Positions 1 through 6,573 are shown, numbered from the stretch's first letter. The stretch: 8,585 nt of DNA from Candidatus Colimorpha enterica (GCA_000433515.1 FR891194.1:1-8585), one strand, 5' to 3'. Notes: a model not told the origin generated them from the letters alone. Program-made: numbers and translations.

Positions 1-13
1 TTTCTTTTTCTGA

Positions 14-118
14 GTTTTTCTTTCTCCGAGAAAGAAAAACGGAGAGGCTCTGACGCTGTAGGTAAATCTCTGTCACCAAAGCAAAACCCTACAGTGAGCC
101 TTCCCCTTTGAGGGGAAG
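14..118. repeat. Cluster of hairpins and short repeats, no gene
   Basis: This stretch carries three separate inverted repeats. Positions 14-26 pair perfectly with 28-40 (GTTTTTCTTTCTC and its complement, one base between, so the working loop must be larger). CTGTAGG at 56-62 pairs with CCTACAG at 88-94. CTTCCCCT at 100-107 pairs with AGGGGAAG at 111-118 over a TTG loop. An 11-base direct repeat, AAATCTCTGTC, occurs at 64-74 and again at 128-138. No T-run follows any of the hairpins in either direction, so an ordinary intrinsic terminator is not evident. The CCTTCCCC/GGGGAAG hairpin resembles short intergenic repeats that I recall as frequent in gut Clostridia. That resemblance is from memory and is not proven here. 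Confidence 0.45.
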
Positions 119-144
119 CCTGAGAGAAAATCTCTGTCCCTGCC

Positions 145-173
145 TTGCAATCTGTCTGACAATGCGTTATAAT
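145..173 (+). promoter_or_regulatory. SigA-type promoter of the RNHCP/XRE pair
   Basis: TTGCAA (145-150), a 17-base spacer and a perfect TATAAT (168-173) lie just upstream of the first gene. The predicted transcription start is near 180, giving a leader of about 23 nt that contains the AAGGAG ribosome binding site (192-197), 5 nt before the ATG at 203. Confidence 0.75.
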
Positions 174-202
174 ATTATTGAATACCTCCCGAAGGAGTCA
201 GT

Positions 203-541
203 ATGCAGGATATCTCCACACGAACCTTTACAAAAAACGACAGCGGCTTTGTCTGCGGGCATTGCGGGAAGACTGTTCTTCCCCTCGGATATTCGTCGAG
301 GAATCACTGCCCGTTCTGCCTGTGGTCGCGGCATCTTGACATCAACCCCGGCGACCGGCTTTCGGAGTGCGGGGGGCTTATGGAGCCGGTGTCGGCAGAG
401 CCGGACGCCAAAAAGGGCTATGTTATCACCCATCGCTGTGTGAAATGCGGCGCGGTGAGGCGCAACAGGGCGGCGCTTTCCGGGGAGCAGAGCGATGATA
501 TACGGAAGATCATCCGGCTGACGGCACAGGGGAAACAATAA
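203..541 (+). CDS. RNHCP-domain zinc-ribbon protein
   Basis: This small 112-residue protein carries the signature that names the RNHCP family: SSRNHCPFC at residues 31-39. Four cysteine clusters suggest zinc binding: C18-x2-C21 (VCGHC), C36-x2-C39, C56, and C79-x2-C82 (HRCVKCG). It has no signal peptide or membrane segment, so it is probably cytoplasmic. The molecular role of RNHCP proteins is not established. The zinc-ribbon layout would suit nucleic acid or protein binding, which is inference. The start is well supported by AAGGAG five bases upstream and by the promoter at 145-173. It ends in TAA, which shows that TAA is a working stop in this genome. The XRE regulator begins 25 nt later on the same strand without a promoter or terminator between, so the two are probably co-transcribed. 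Confidence 0.85.
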   Translation: MQDISTRTFTKNDSGFVCGHCGKTVLPLGYSSRNHCPFCLWSRHLDINPGDRLSECGGLMEPVSAEPDAKKGYVITHRCVKCGAVRRNRAALSGEQSDDIRKIIRLTAQGKQ

Positions 542-566
542 ATTTACCGAAAGGACAAACAACACC

Positions 567-1658
567 ATGTTCATCAATATCGGAGAAAAGATAAAGCTCC
601 GCAGAGAAGAGAAAAACGTATCGCAGAACGACTTTGCCGACTATCTCGGCGTGACCTGCAAGGAGGTCGTGAAGTGGGAAAACGGCGAGCTGTACCCGGA
701 TTTCGAGCTTGTGCCGGTCATTGCAAACTACTTCGGGGTGTCTGCCGACGAGCTTCTCTGCATGGAGATGTTCGACAACGAGGACAAGATCAGGGAATAC
801 ACCGACGGGTTTTACGAGAAGGTCGCCGCCGGAAACATCAGGGAAGCCGTCGACACTGCACGCGAGGGCATGATGCACTTTCCGGACGAGTTCCGGCTGA
901 AGGTTCTGCTTATGTACGGCCTGTACCTGAGCTGCGACCGTCCCGCCGCCGTCAAGCACTACTCCGGGGAACTGCTCTCCATCGGGGAGGACATTCTTGC
1001 CCACTGCACCGACGACCCGATACGCCTTGAGGCAAAGCGCCTGCTCTGCCTGCACTACTATGAGGATCTCAACGACACCGAAAAGGCGCGTGAGATCGCG
1101 ATGTCACTTCCGGGAAGAAAGATCTGCCGGGAGGATATGCTTCCGATAATCTCGGAGGGCGACGCTAAGCTGACGGCGATTCAGGAGAACATTTCGTCCT
1201 ATACCTCCCTGCTTGCCTCTGCGATAACCTCCTACACCGAATGCGATTCTTCTCTCGGCGCAAGAGAGAAGATCGAGTTCTGCGAGATTGCCAAGAAGCT
1301 CCGCAAGATGATATACCCGAGCGGGGATATTTTCGAGGGCGCTTATGTACATATGATGCTCCTGCGCGACCTTGCGGTGCTTTATATGTCGGTGGACGAG
1401 CGTGAAAAGGCGCTTGACAACCTTGAGGAATGCGCGAAGTGCGCCGCCGATTTCGACGCGCTTCCGAAGTCGATGCCGCATATCTCGCCGCTTGTCAACC
1501 GGCTCAGATTCTCAAGGCAGCAGCTCCAGATACCCTCGAAGAACAAGAAAACGCCGCTCCGCGACATATTCTTGAACGAGATAATCGCTCTTGCCTGCTT
1601 TGACCCGGTCAAGTACGACAAGAGGATATCGGAGATATGTTCGGTGTTCAATAACTGA
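567..1658 (+). CDS. XRE-family HTH transcriptional regulator with helical C-terminal region
   Basis: The protein has 363 residues. Residues about 6-65 form a Cro/C1-type helix-turn-helix: GEKIKLRREEKNVSQ, then FADYLGV, VVKWENG and the closing LVPVIANYFGVSADELL, all typical of the XRE fold. The rest (about 70-355) is alpha-helix-rich with segments such as REAVDTAREGMMHFPDEF and REKALDNLEECAKCA that look TPR-like. This architecture is common in Firmicutes regulators that sense a peptide or protein partner, but no ligand can be named. A GAAAGGA ribosome binding site at 549-555 lies 11 nt from the ATG, slightly long. The gene follows the RNHCP gene by 25 nt and is probably in its operon. It ends in TGA. 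A perfect 12-bp hairpin without a T-run follows at 1670-1704. Targets are unknown; the RNHCP gene and its own promoter are possible ones. Confidence 0.85.
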   Translation: MFINIGEKIKLRREEKNVSQNDFADYLGVTCKEVVKWENGELYPDFELVPVIANYFGVSADELLCMEMFDNEDKIREYTDGFYEKVAAGNIREAVDTAREGMMHFPDEFRLKVLLMYGLYLSCDRPAAVKHYSGELLSIGEDILAHCTDDPIRLEAKRLLCLHYYEDLNDTEKAREIAMSLPGRKICREDMLPIISEGDAKLTAIQENISSYTSLLASAITSYTECDSSLGAREKIEFCEIAKKLRKMIYPSGDIFEGAYVHMMLLRDLAVLYMSVDEREKALDNLEECAKCAADFDALPKSMPHISPLVNRLRFSRQQLQIPSKNKKTPLRDIFLNEIIALACFDPVKYDKRISEICSVFNN

Positions 1659-1669
1659 TGTGCCGGTCT

Positions 1670-1704
1670 GCAAAGGCGGAGGACGTTTAATGCTCCGCCT
1701 TTGC
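1670..1704. terminator. Strong hairpin between the XRE gene and the smpB promoter
   Basis: GCAAAGGCGGAG (1670-1681) and CTCCGCCTTTGC (1693-1704) form a perfect 12-bp stem with an 11-base loop, starting 11 nt after the XRE stop codon. There is no T-run on either side, so termination would be atypical. The hairpin may instead protect the mRNA 3' end. Its right arm ends 2 bp before the -35 box of the smpB promoter, so an operator role is also possible. Confidence 0.45.
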
Positions 1705-1706
1705 CC

Positions 1707-1735
1707 TTGACAAAAACCGCTGTATGTGATAGAAT
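1707..1735 (+). promoter_or_regulatory. SigA-type promoter of smpB-ssrA
   Basis: TTGACA (1707-1712, perfect), a 17-base spacer and TAGAAT (1730-1735) form a strong promoter with an extended -10 TG (TGATAGAAT). The predicted transcription start is near 1742. Confidence 0.8.
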
Positions 1736-1752
1736 AATACAGCAATGAACCC

Positions 1753-1761
1753 GGAAAGGAG
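1753..1761 (+). promoter_or_regulatory. Ribosome binding site fixing the smpB start
   Basis: GGAAAGGAG lies 7 nt before the ATG at 1769. The in-frame ATG at 1745 lies upstream of this site and only about 3 nt from the predicted transcription start, so it has no room for its own ribosome binding site. The start at 1769 is therefore preferred. Confidence 0.8.
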
Positions 1762-1768
1762 TCCTGTT

Positions 1769-2239
1769 ATGGCTGAGAAAAAACAGTCGCGGATCATCGC
1801 GCAGAACAAAAAAGCATATCACGACTTCTTTGTCGAGGAGACCTACGAGGCGGGAATAGAGCTTTCCGGCACCGAGGTCAAATCGCTCCGGCGCGGGAAT
1901 GCCAACCTCAAGGATTCCTTCTGCCGGATAGAGGACGGGGAGATCTTTGCCTACGGCATTCACATAAGCCCGTATGAGCAGGGAAATATCTTCAACAAAG
2001 ACCCCCTCCGGGTGAAAAAACTCCTCATGCACCGCAGAGAGATAAACAAGCTGTTCGGGCTTGTCAGCCAGAAAGGCTACACGCTCGTGCCGCTCTCGCT
2101 GTATTTCTCGGGCTCGAGGGTGAAGGTGCAGCTCGCGCTCTGCACCGGCAAAAAGCTCTACGACAAGCGCGAAAGCGACGCAAAGCGCTCCGCCGCACGG
2201 GATATCGACCGCGCGATGAAGGGCGACCGCGGCGAATGA
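1769..2239 (+). CDS. smpB: SsrA-binding protein SmpB
   Basis: SmpB binds tmRNA and brings it to ribosomes stalled on messages without a stop codon, acting as the missing anticodon-arm mimic in trans-translation. The 156-residue protein starts MAEKKQSRIIAQNKKAYHDF and contains the family hallmarks ELSGTEVKSLR, the NANLKDSFCRIEDGE block, YEQGN, and the KKLLMHRREINKL region. It ends with the basic GKKLYDKRES...AKRSAARDIDRAMK tail that enters the mRNA channel in known structures. Its length is normal for the family. The start at 1769 is chosen over 1745 because GGAAAGGAG lies 7 nt upstream. The tmRNA gene begins 5 nt after the TGA stop with no promoter between, so the two are probably one transcript followed by RNA processing. 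Confidence 0.97.
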   Translation: MAEKKQSRIIAQNKKAYHDFFVEETYEAGIELSGTEVKSLRRGNANLKDSFCRIEDGEIFAYGIHISPYEQGNIFNKDPLRVKKLLMHRREINKLFGLVSQKGYTLVPLSLYFSGSRVKVQLALCTGKKLYDKRESDAKRSAARDIDRAMKGDRGE

Positions 2240-2244
2240 TTTAC

Positions 2245-2609
2245 GGGGACGTAAAGGTTTCGACGGGGACTCTGAAGCAGGGTAAGCGGGCAGAGCCGGG
2301 ACAATCTCTTTAAACTGTTCCAACCTAAATTTAAACGCTAACACTGAATTAGCTGCTGCCTGAACGGCAGTGACGCGGACTTAAGCTCCGCCCGTTCATC
2401 CGGAGAGTACTGCGGCTCCGGAATGAGCGTCATCAAGCAGTGAACGTGCGCGGTCAGTTCGTCCTTATAGCCGCCACGGATGAAAGGGCTGCTCCGGAAA
2501 AGCTTCGCCGGCTTGGCGACTCCGGGGGAGATCAGTAAGCCGGATACGCCCGAAGAAAGCCCCGCGGATCGGTTTTCGGACGCGGGTTCGATTCCCGCCG
2601 TCTCCACCA
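2245..2609 (+). ncRNA. ssrA: Transfer-messenger RNA (tmRNA, ssrA)
   Basis: This is a one-piece tmRNA of about 365 nt that rescues stalled ribosomes with SmpB. The 5' end GGGGACGTAAAGGTTTCGACGGGG is split here for clarity as GGGGACG (acceptor strand) followed by the conserved TAAAGGTTTCGACGGGG. The acceptor stem closes with CGTCTCC near the 3' end, 7 bp including one G-T wobble. The T arm GCGGG-TTCGATT-CCCGC is at 2582-2598, and ACCA is encoded at 2606-2609. The tag reading frame is at 2337-2363. It lies 5 nt behind smpB with no separate promoter seen. It is followed by a strong intrinsic terminator. The 3' end of ssrA is a common integration site for mobile elements, but no repeat of the TLD 3' end is seen elsewhere in the window. 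Confidence 0.97.
2337..2363 (+). other. tmRNA proteolysis-tag reading frame
   Basis: With the resume codon set at GCT (2337), which follows TTTAAAC, the frame reads GCT AAC ACT GAA TTA GCT GCT GCC TGA, encoding ANTELAAA. The hydrophobic-plus-alanine end matches the usual tag for ClpXP-type proteases. The tag is short and ends LAAA rather than the common ALAA. The same frame stays open upstream (N-L-N), so the exact resume codon is inferred from the usual alanine resume codon and not proven. Confidence 0.75.
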
Positions 2610-2616
2610 ATTGAAC

Positions 2617-2660
2617 AAACCCGCGTATCTGCTGGATACGCGGGTTTTTCCTTGTTTTAT
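2617..2660 (+). terminator. Intrinsic terminator of ssrA
   Basis: AAACCCGCGTATC (2617-2629) pairs perfectly over 13 bp with GATACGCGGGTTT (2635-2647) across a TGCTG loop. It is followed by a T-rich tail (TTTTTCCTTGTTTT). It starts 8 nt after the tmRNA CCA end. Confidence 0.92.
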
Positions 2661-2676
2661 CGGGGGCTGTGGGAGT

Positions 2677-2735
2677 TTTGAGTTTGATTCTGTGGTCTCG
2701 CAAATGAGACGTCAGAATCGTATTTCAGACTCAAA
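2677..2735. repeat. Nested inverted repeat downstream of the ssrA terminator
   Basis: Three stem segments are nested: TTTGAGT (2677-2683) with ACTCAAA (2729-2735), GATTCTG (2686-2692) with CAGAATC (2713-2719), and GTCTC (2695-2699) with GAGAC (2706-2710), with small internal bulges. No T-run follows on either strand. It sits where plus-strand ssrA transcription and minus-strand esterase transcription converge, so it may block or stabilise transcripts from either side. That role is inference. Confidence 0.55.
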
Positions 2736-2755
2736 TCTGTCACGAATCTGTCACG
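2734..2755. repeat. Tandem 11-bp direct repeat
   Basis: AATCTGTCACG occurs twice head to tail (2734-2744 and 2745-2755). The spacing is about one helical turn, which would place two protein contacts on the same face of the DNA. Any binding role is speculation. It overlaps the stop codon of the small minus-strand ORF. Confidence 0.5.
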
Positions 2756-2970
2756 GAGCCGACCGGGGTCAGGAGCGCGGCTATCTTTGAATGATAGCAT
2801 TCCGCGAGGGAGGGCTGTCTGCCGGTTATGGTCGGGAGGTTATACTCTATCGACTCAAGGTCGAAGACCATGTCCTCGTCTCCGGAGATCTCTGACTCGA
2901 CATCGGAGAGCTTCTGCTCCGCAAGGCGGAAGCAGCCGGAGAAAGCCGCACCGGAGCCGTGCCGCTTCAT
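2740..2970 (-). CDS. Possible 76-residue hypothetical protein after the esterase stop
   Basis: The ATG (2970-2968) follows directly on the TGA of the esterase reading frame (TGAATG) and continues in the same frame. The 76-residue product is acidic in its middle (SDVESEISGDEDMVFDLESIEY) with no recognisable domain, signal peptide or membrane segment. In favour: codon choice is rich in G/C third positions and uses ATA, AGA and CTC as in the neighbouring real genes. Against: no ribosome binding site is visible, so translation would depend on re-initiation after the esterase. The esterase also already ends at a typical family C-terminus (FRTDD). It may be a small coupled gene, the remnant of a deleted gene, or chance. 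Confidence 0.3.
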   Translation of the reverse strand: MKRHGSGAAFSGCFRLAEQKLSDVESEISGDEDMVFDLESIEYNLPTITGRQPSLAECYHSKIAALLTPVGSVTDS

Positions 2971-4575
2971 TCAGTCATCGGTTCTGAAATATGTTGCACC
3001 GGCGGGCATACCGGCACTTCCGACAAGATTCAGATCACTGCCGAATACCATATCGAATATCCCGTTGTAGGCAATTCCGCAGATTTCCGTATCACTTTCT
3101 ATCGTCACAGTGTCTTTTCCGGTGATTCTGGCGGTGAAGGTCAGCGATCTGTCCGGAATGCCGTCCTTCCCGCAGAGGGTAAATCCGAGGACATCCTTTC
3201 CCCCGTCCGAGGCGGCAAGCCCGTCACCGACGTTCCGGTATGTGATAACCGCAGTCCTTCCGTCTTCGGAGAGGGTTACCTTACCGGCAATCGGTCCGGT
3301 TGCTTCATAAAGAGGAGCTCCGCTTCCGTTTACCGACGCGATCAGCTGCGCGATACGCAGTGCCTGCTTATCCTTGATGTTCGGGTGGAGGCTGTTCCAG
3401 AAGGAACGGTCGCTGAAAAGATCGCAGGAGACTGCCTGATAGCAGCTGTCAGACTCTCTCTGAACCGTTCCCATAACCGAACGTATCAGCCCGAGATCCA
3501 GGTATACCCACTCGGAATCGGCGGGGAAGCCGGCGGGGCAGTCGAACAGCGGCGGGAACTCAACGTAGAATACCGGGAATTCCGGATTTACGGTGTTGTG
3601 CGTTCCGCGCATATATTTTATAAGCTCCCCGAAACAGGCGGGATATCTGAATGCGTTATCCGGCGTGAGGTCGCTCTCTCCCTGATACCAGATAAGCCCG
3701 GCAATCGGGTATCTCTCAAACGGGTACATATAGTGATTGTACAGATACCGTCCGGCATCGGCGTTGACTCCGGTCGTGACGTAGCGGTCGGTCTCCGGGT
3801 CGTATGTATCGGTCTTCATCCTGTCGGCGGTCTGATTGTTCATGAACGCGCCGAGCGGCTGACCGTTTCCGTCGATTTCTATCATCCCGACAGGGACGCG
3901 TCCCCCGGAAATCCGCACAAGCTCAGCCGCAGTCAGATAGCCTATTGCGGAAAAGTCCCTGATTTTTTCATATCCGTCGGCACGGCGCCACTTTTCGCCG
4001 GACATCACCTGTTTGCAGACCTCGGTCGTTCCCCTGCGCGGATAACCATCGGTCTGGGTCAGCGAATTTTAATGCAGGCGTATCGGCAGACTGTAATCGG
4101 GCGAACCCTTTTCCCCTTCCGGAGAGATCCCGGCATATGCAAAATGGGTCTCAACGGTATACGCGCAGTTCGACTGTCCGGTGACGATGTAAACGTCTCC
4201 GACAAGAACGTCCGAGAAAACCGTTTCGGTCCTGTCCGTGAAGATACGCATATCGTGACCGGCATCGGCAACGGGCTCTTCGACCGGCGGGAAAACAAGC
4301 TCCCACTCCCCTCCCGAGATAACGGCGTCTGCCGTCATTCCCATGAAGGTGCCGGATATACGCCTGCCGTTCTGACTTTCGTCCGCCCAGCCCCATATAC
4401 GGATATTTTCGCCGCGCTGGACGATCATGTCGGAAGAAAAGACATCTGATACCGAAAAGCCGTCCGCATACTGAGCAGTCGCCGCGACCGGCTTTTTGTT
4501 CCCGCCCCCGCAGGAAGAGAGCATTGCTGTCATCAGCGCGGCGGACAGAGTGAACACACGCCCGGTCCGGCTCAT
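2971..4575 (-). pseudogene. Lipoprotein SASA-family carbohydrate esterase interrupted by an in-frame TAA
   Basis: Read from the ATG at 4575, one frame runs 534 codons to the TGA at 2971-2973, broken only by TAA at codon 169 (4071-4069). Both sides are clearly one SGNH-fold sialate O-acetylesterase-like enzyme. Before the stop: a lipoprotein signal with lipobox LSSC (Cys22), the N-terminal beta domain (VFSSDMIVQRGENIRIWGWAD) and the nucleophile motif GQSN (Ser135). After it: WYQGES (296-301), the catalytic-His region NSLHPN (His397) and the usual end FRTDD. Neither half alone has both Ser and His. In the upstream paralogue IRFYK aligns with IRLH-stop, so the stop replaces a Lys-like position (AAA, CAA and GAA are each one change away). 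No frameshift or other lesion is seen, which points to a recent nonsense mutation, a sequencing error, or readthrough. Restart at GTG 4008 or ATG 4005 has only a weak, distant GAGG. The gene overlaps the preceding esterase by ATGA, with AGGGGG upstream as ribosome binding site. If intact, it would deacetylate glycans at the cell surface; the substrate is unknown. Confidence 0.85.
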
Positions 4576-6530
4576 AATAACCGCCCCCTTTTCGGCACAA
4601 GCGCGATATCTCCGATCGCAACGGTCGGGTACGACTGATTTTCGATGTCAAAAAGGAATTCGGCTTTTGTCACCGTATCGGCGGCTTTCAGATGAAGCGG
4701 AACGGTGCAGCAGATGATTCCCGTCCCCTCGCCGGCGTCGGAAAGGTCGGCTTTTATGAGCTTCTCCTTTATCGCATCACCGGAATTCAGGGTCAGCTTT
4801 ACCGTGACGCCGATCTCCGGGCGGGCGTAGATGTCGAATTTCATGGCTGAATAGCGGTGAAGGTCAAGCGGCATCGCCTTTTGTGCCTTCACGTAAAAGC
4901 CGCAGGACTTTGCGTCGGCGGAAAGAAGTCTGACCGCGCGGTATGCCGGGTCATGGCAGAGCGATGTTCCCGGAAGCGGGAATCTTACGGGATAACAGAA
5001 GGCGTTTGCTTTCGGTCCGCCCTCAATGAGCGTGAACTGCGAGTCGCGCCCGGCGAAGAGCCACGGCTTTATCGGCGCGAACACAGGTTTGTCCCGCTCG
5101 GTGGCAAAGGGTGCGACCGGAAGATTGCCGCAGAACAGGTTTCCGTCGTTCTGAAGATCGGACATCTGATAGCAGACGGCGGAGGGGGTCGGAATATGCT
5201 CCGCAGAGACGCGGACGGCGGTTCTTGATATTATCACGGCATCCGCAGGGACATACACGCCGTTTTTCGCCGCGATAAAGAAACCGTTCAGCCTGTCGCC
5301 GGTGTGATACAGCTTTTCACCGCAGGTGCTGAAATGAAGCTCCAGCGCGCCTTTTTTCCTTACGCATTTTCTTATGTGCGCGGCGGAGCTCATGCCCTCG
5401 CCGCCGTAGGAAACGGCAAGCATGACCTCGCCGAGCCGCTCTCCGCAGCCGTACTTATTCGTCGGGTGTATCGGGTTGTAATCGTAGTAATACGACCATT
5501 TTGCCGGGAGGTCGTGTATCGGAACGGCGGAGATCTCCCCGTTTTCCGCCGCCGCGTCGGAAATGCCCTCGTTCACGTATCCCATGCGCACCATCCCGTC
5601 GTCGCCATATATCCACGGGTAGAGAAGCGAACAGATAAGCGGGAATTTCCCGTCAGGCTCCCCGAAACGCGCGCGGTACTCGCGGTGCAGGCAGAATACC
5701 GCCTGTTTATAGCACTCGCGGAAGACCGGGTCGGCTCCGGTGTTGCCCTCGCCCTGATACCAAAGCATCCCGCGCGTCTTAAGCCCGCCGAGAGGGGCGA
5801 TTACCGAGTTGAAAAACACCGAGTTGTGGTCGTAATGGTCGCGGCAGTCTCCGGCTCTTTTGTCCGGATATGTATAATGCCCGGTTTTTATAAGGTACTC
5901 CTTCATCTCCCCGTCGGTGACGGAGAGGGGGAGCCACGTTTCTATCGACGTTGCGCCTATCGAGGTATCGACAAAGCCGACCGGAATCGGGCATCCCTCG
6001 CTCTCAAACCGCTCGGCAAGCACAAGGCAGGCTGCGCACGCGGCGGCAGAGGCGTTTTTCGCGCCCTCGCGGTCGTATGAACCGCTCCATTTCCCGGGGG
6101 TGTCGTATGCCTCGGTGAACGGCGGGTTTTCAAAGGAATCGCAGGCGGTGGTGAATTTATAGAAGCGTATGCAGTGCTTCGCCGCCGTGTCAAGAAACTC
6201 CTCCCGGTTCTCCATTGTCCAGTTCGGCATTGCCATGTTCGACTGCCCCGCAGTGAGCCAAAGCTCTCCGAAAAGGATATTGCTGACGGTCACCCTTTCA
6301 TCCCCGCAGGTGACCTCAAGCGAGTATTCGTCAAACGATGCCGGTTCGCCCTGAATCGGAACCGAAAAATGTCCGTCACTCCCGCACACGGCTTCCGCAA
6401 ATCTCACTGTCCTTCTGCCCTGCTTAAGCTCCGCGCGGACGGTCTTTCCCGGCTCTGCCGTGCCGCGGACATCCGTAACGGCACAGCAGAGCAGCAGCGC
6501 GCCGTCGGAATATACTGAATTCAGTTTCAT
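4572..6530 (-). CDS. SASA-family (sialate O-acetylesterase-like) carbohydrate esterase
   Basis: This 652-residue protein should remove acetyl groups from sugars. Family members act on O-acetylated sialic acids or acetylated plant polysaccharides, and the substrate cannot be told here. The N-terminal beta domain (residues 1-90) starts MKLNSVYSDGALL, and GQSNM (95-99) holds the Ser97 nucleophile. WYQGEGN is at 257-263, and the HPTNK block with catalytic His355 follows. The canonical family end, NLPVAPFATER, falls at 469-479. Residues 480-652 are therefore an extra C-terminal region, beta-rich in appearance and possibly carbohydrate-binding, which is inference. There is no signal peptide, so it is predicted cytoplasmic, unlike the lipoprotein paralogue that overlaps its 3' end by ATGA. 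GAAAGGTGA at 6538-6546 lies 7 nt before the ATG, and a good promoter lies at 6574-6602. Cytoplasmic location suggests it acts on imported oligosaccharides. Confidence 0.9.
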   Translation of the reverse strand: MKLNSVYSDGALLLCCAVTDVRGTAEPGKTVRAELKQGRRTVRFAEAVCGSDGHFSVPIQGEPASFDEYSLEVTCGDERVTVSNILFGELWLTAGQSNMAMPNWTMENREEFLDTAAKHCIRFYKFTTACDSFENPPFTEAYDTPGKWSGSYDREGAKNASAAACAACLVLAERFESEGCPIPVGFVDTSIGATSIETWLPLSVTDGEMKEYLIKTGHYTYPDKRAGDCRDHYDHNSVFFNSVIAPLGGLKTRGMLWYQGEGNTGADPVFRECYKQAVFCLHREYRARFGEPDGKFPLICSLLYPWIYGDDGMVRMGYVNEGISDAAAENGEISAVPIHDLPAKWSYYYDYNPIHPTNKYGCGERLGEVMLAVSYGGEGMSSAAHIRKCVRKKGALELHFSTCGEKLYHTGDRLNGFFIAAKNGVYVPADAVIISRTAVRVSAEHIPTPSAVCYQMSDLQNDGNLFCGNLPVAPFATERDKPVFAPIKPWLFAGRDSQFTLIEGGPKANAFCYPVRFPLPGTSLCHDPAYRAVRLLSADAKSCGFYVKAQKAMPLDLHRYSAMKFDIYARPEIGVTVKLTLNSGDAIKEKLIKADLSDAGEGTGIICCTVPLHLKAADTVTKAEFLFDIENQSYPTVAIGDIALVPKRGRLL

Positions 6531-6573
6531 GATAAAATCACCTTTCGGTTTTCTGCGGTTATTTCACGAGCCA

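Noticed and set aside
1745..1768. Upstream ATG for smpB
   Set aside because: It lies about 3 nt from the predicted transcription start and upstream of the GGAAAGGAG site. The ATG at 1769 gives the normal SmpB N-terminus.
1382..2344. 320-codon minus-strand open frame
   Set aside because: It spans the 3' part of the XRE gene, the smpB promoter and all of smpB in antisense. No family features are seen.
2582..2609. Integration attachment scar at the ssrA 3' end
   Set aside because: No second copy of the TLD 3' sequence and no integrase gene were found in the window.
2338..2703. Minus-strand ORF containing VETAGIEPASE
   Set aside because: It is antisense to the tmRNA 3' half and terminator. This peptide is a well-known false ORF arising opposite tRNA-like acceptor and T-arm sequence.
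4069..4071. TAA reassigned to a sense codon in this genome
   Set aside because: TAA terminates the RNHCP gene at 541 and pgeF at 8281 at natural protein ends. The window otherwise behaves as the standard bacterial code.
2959..4449. 496-codon plus-strand open frame
   Set aside because: It is entirely opposite the interrupted esterase, whose catalytic motifs on the minus strand are unmistakable. The product shows no recognisable domain and appears to be a shadow of GC-rich codon use.
5304..6080. 258-codon plus-strand open frame
   Set aside because: It is antisense to the intact esterase and its composition (Arg/Ala/Val-rich, no motifs) is typical of a shadow frame.
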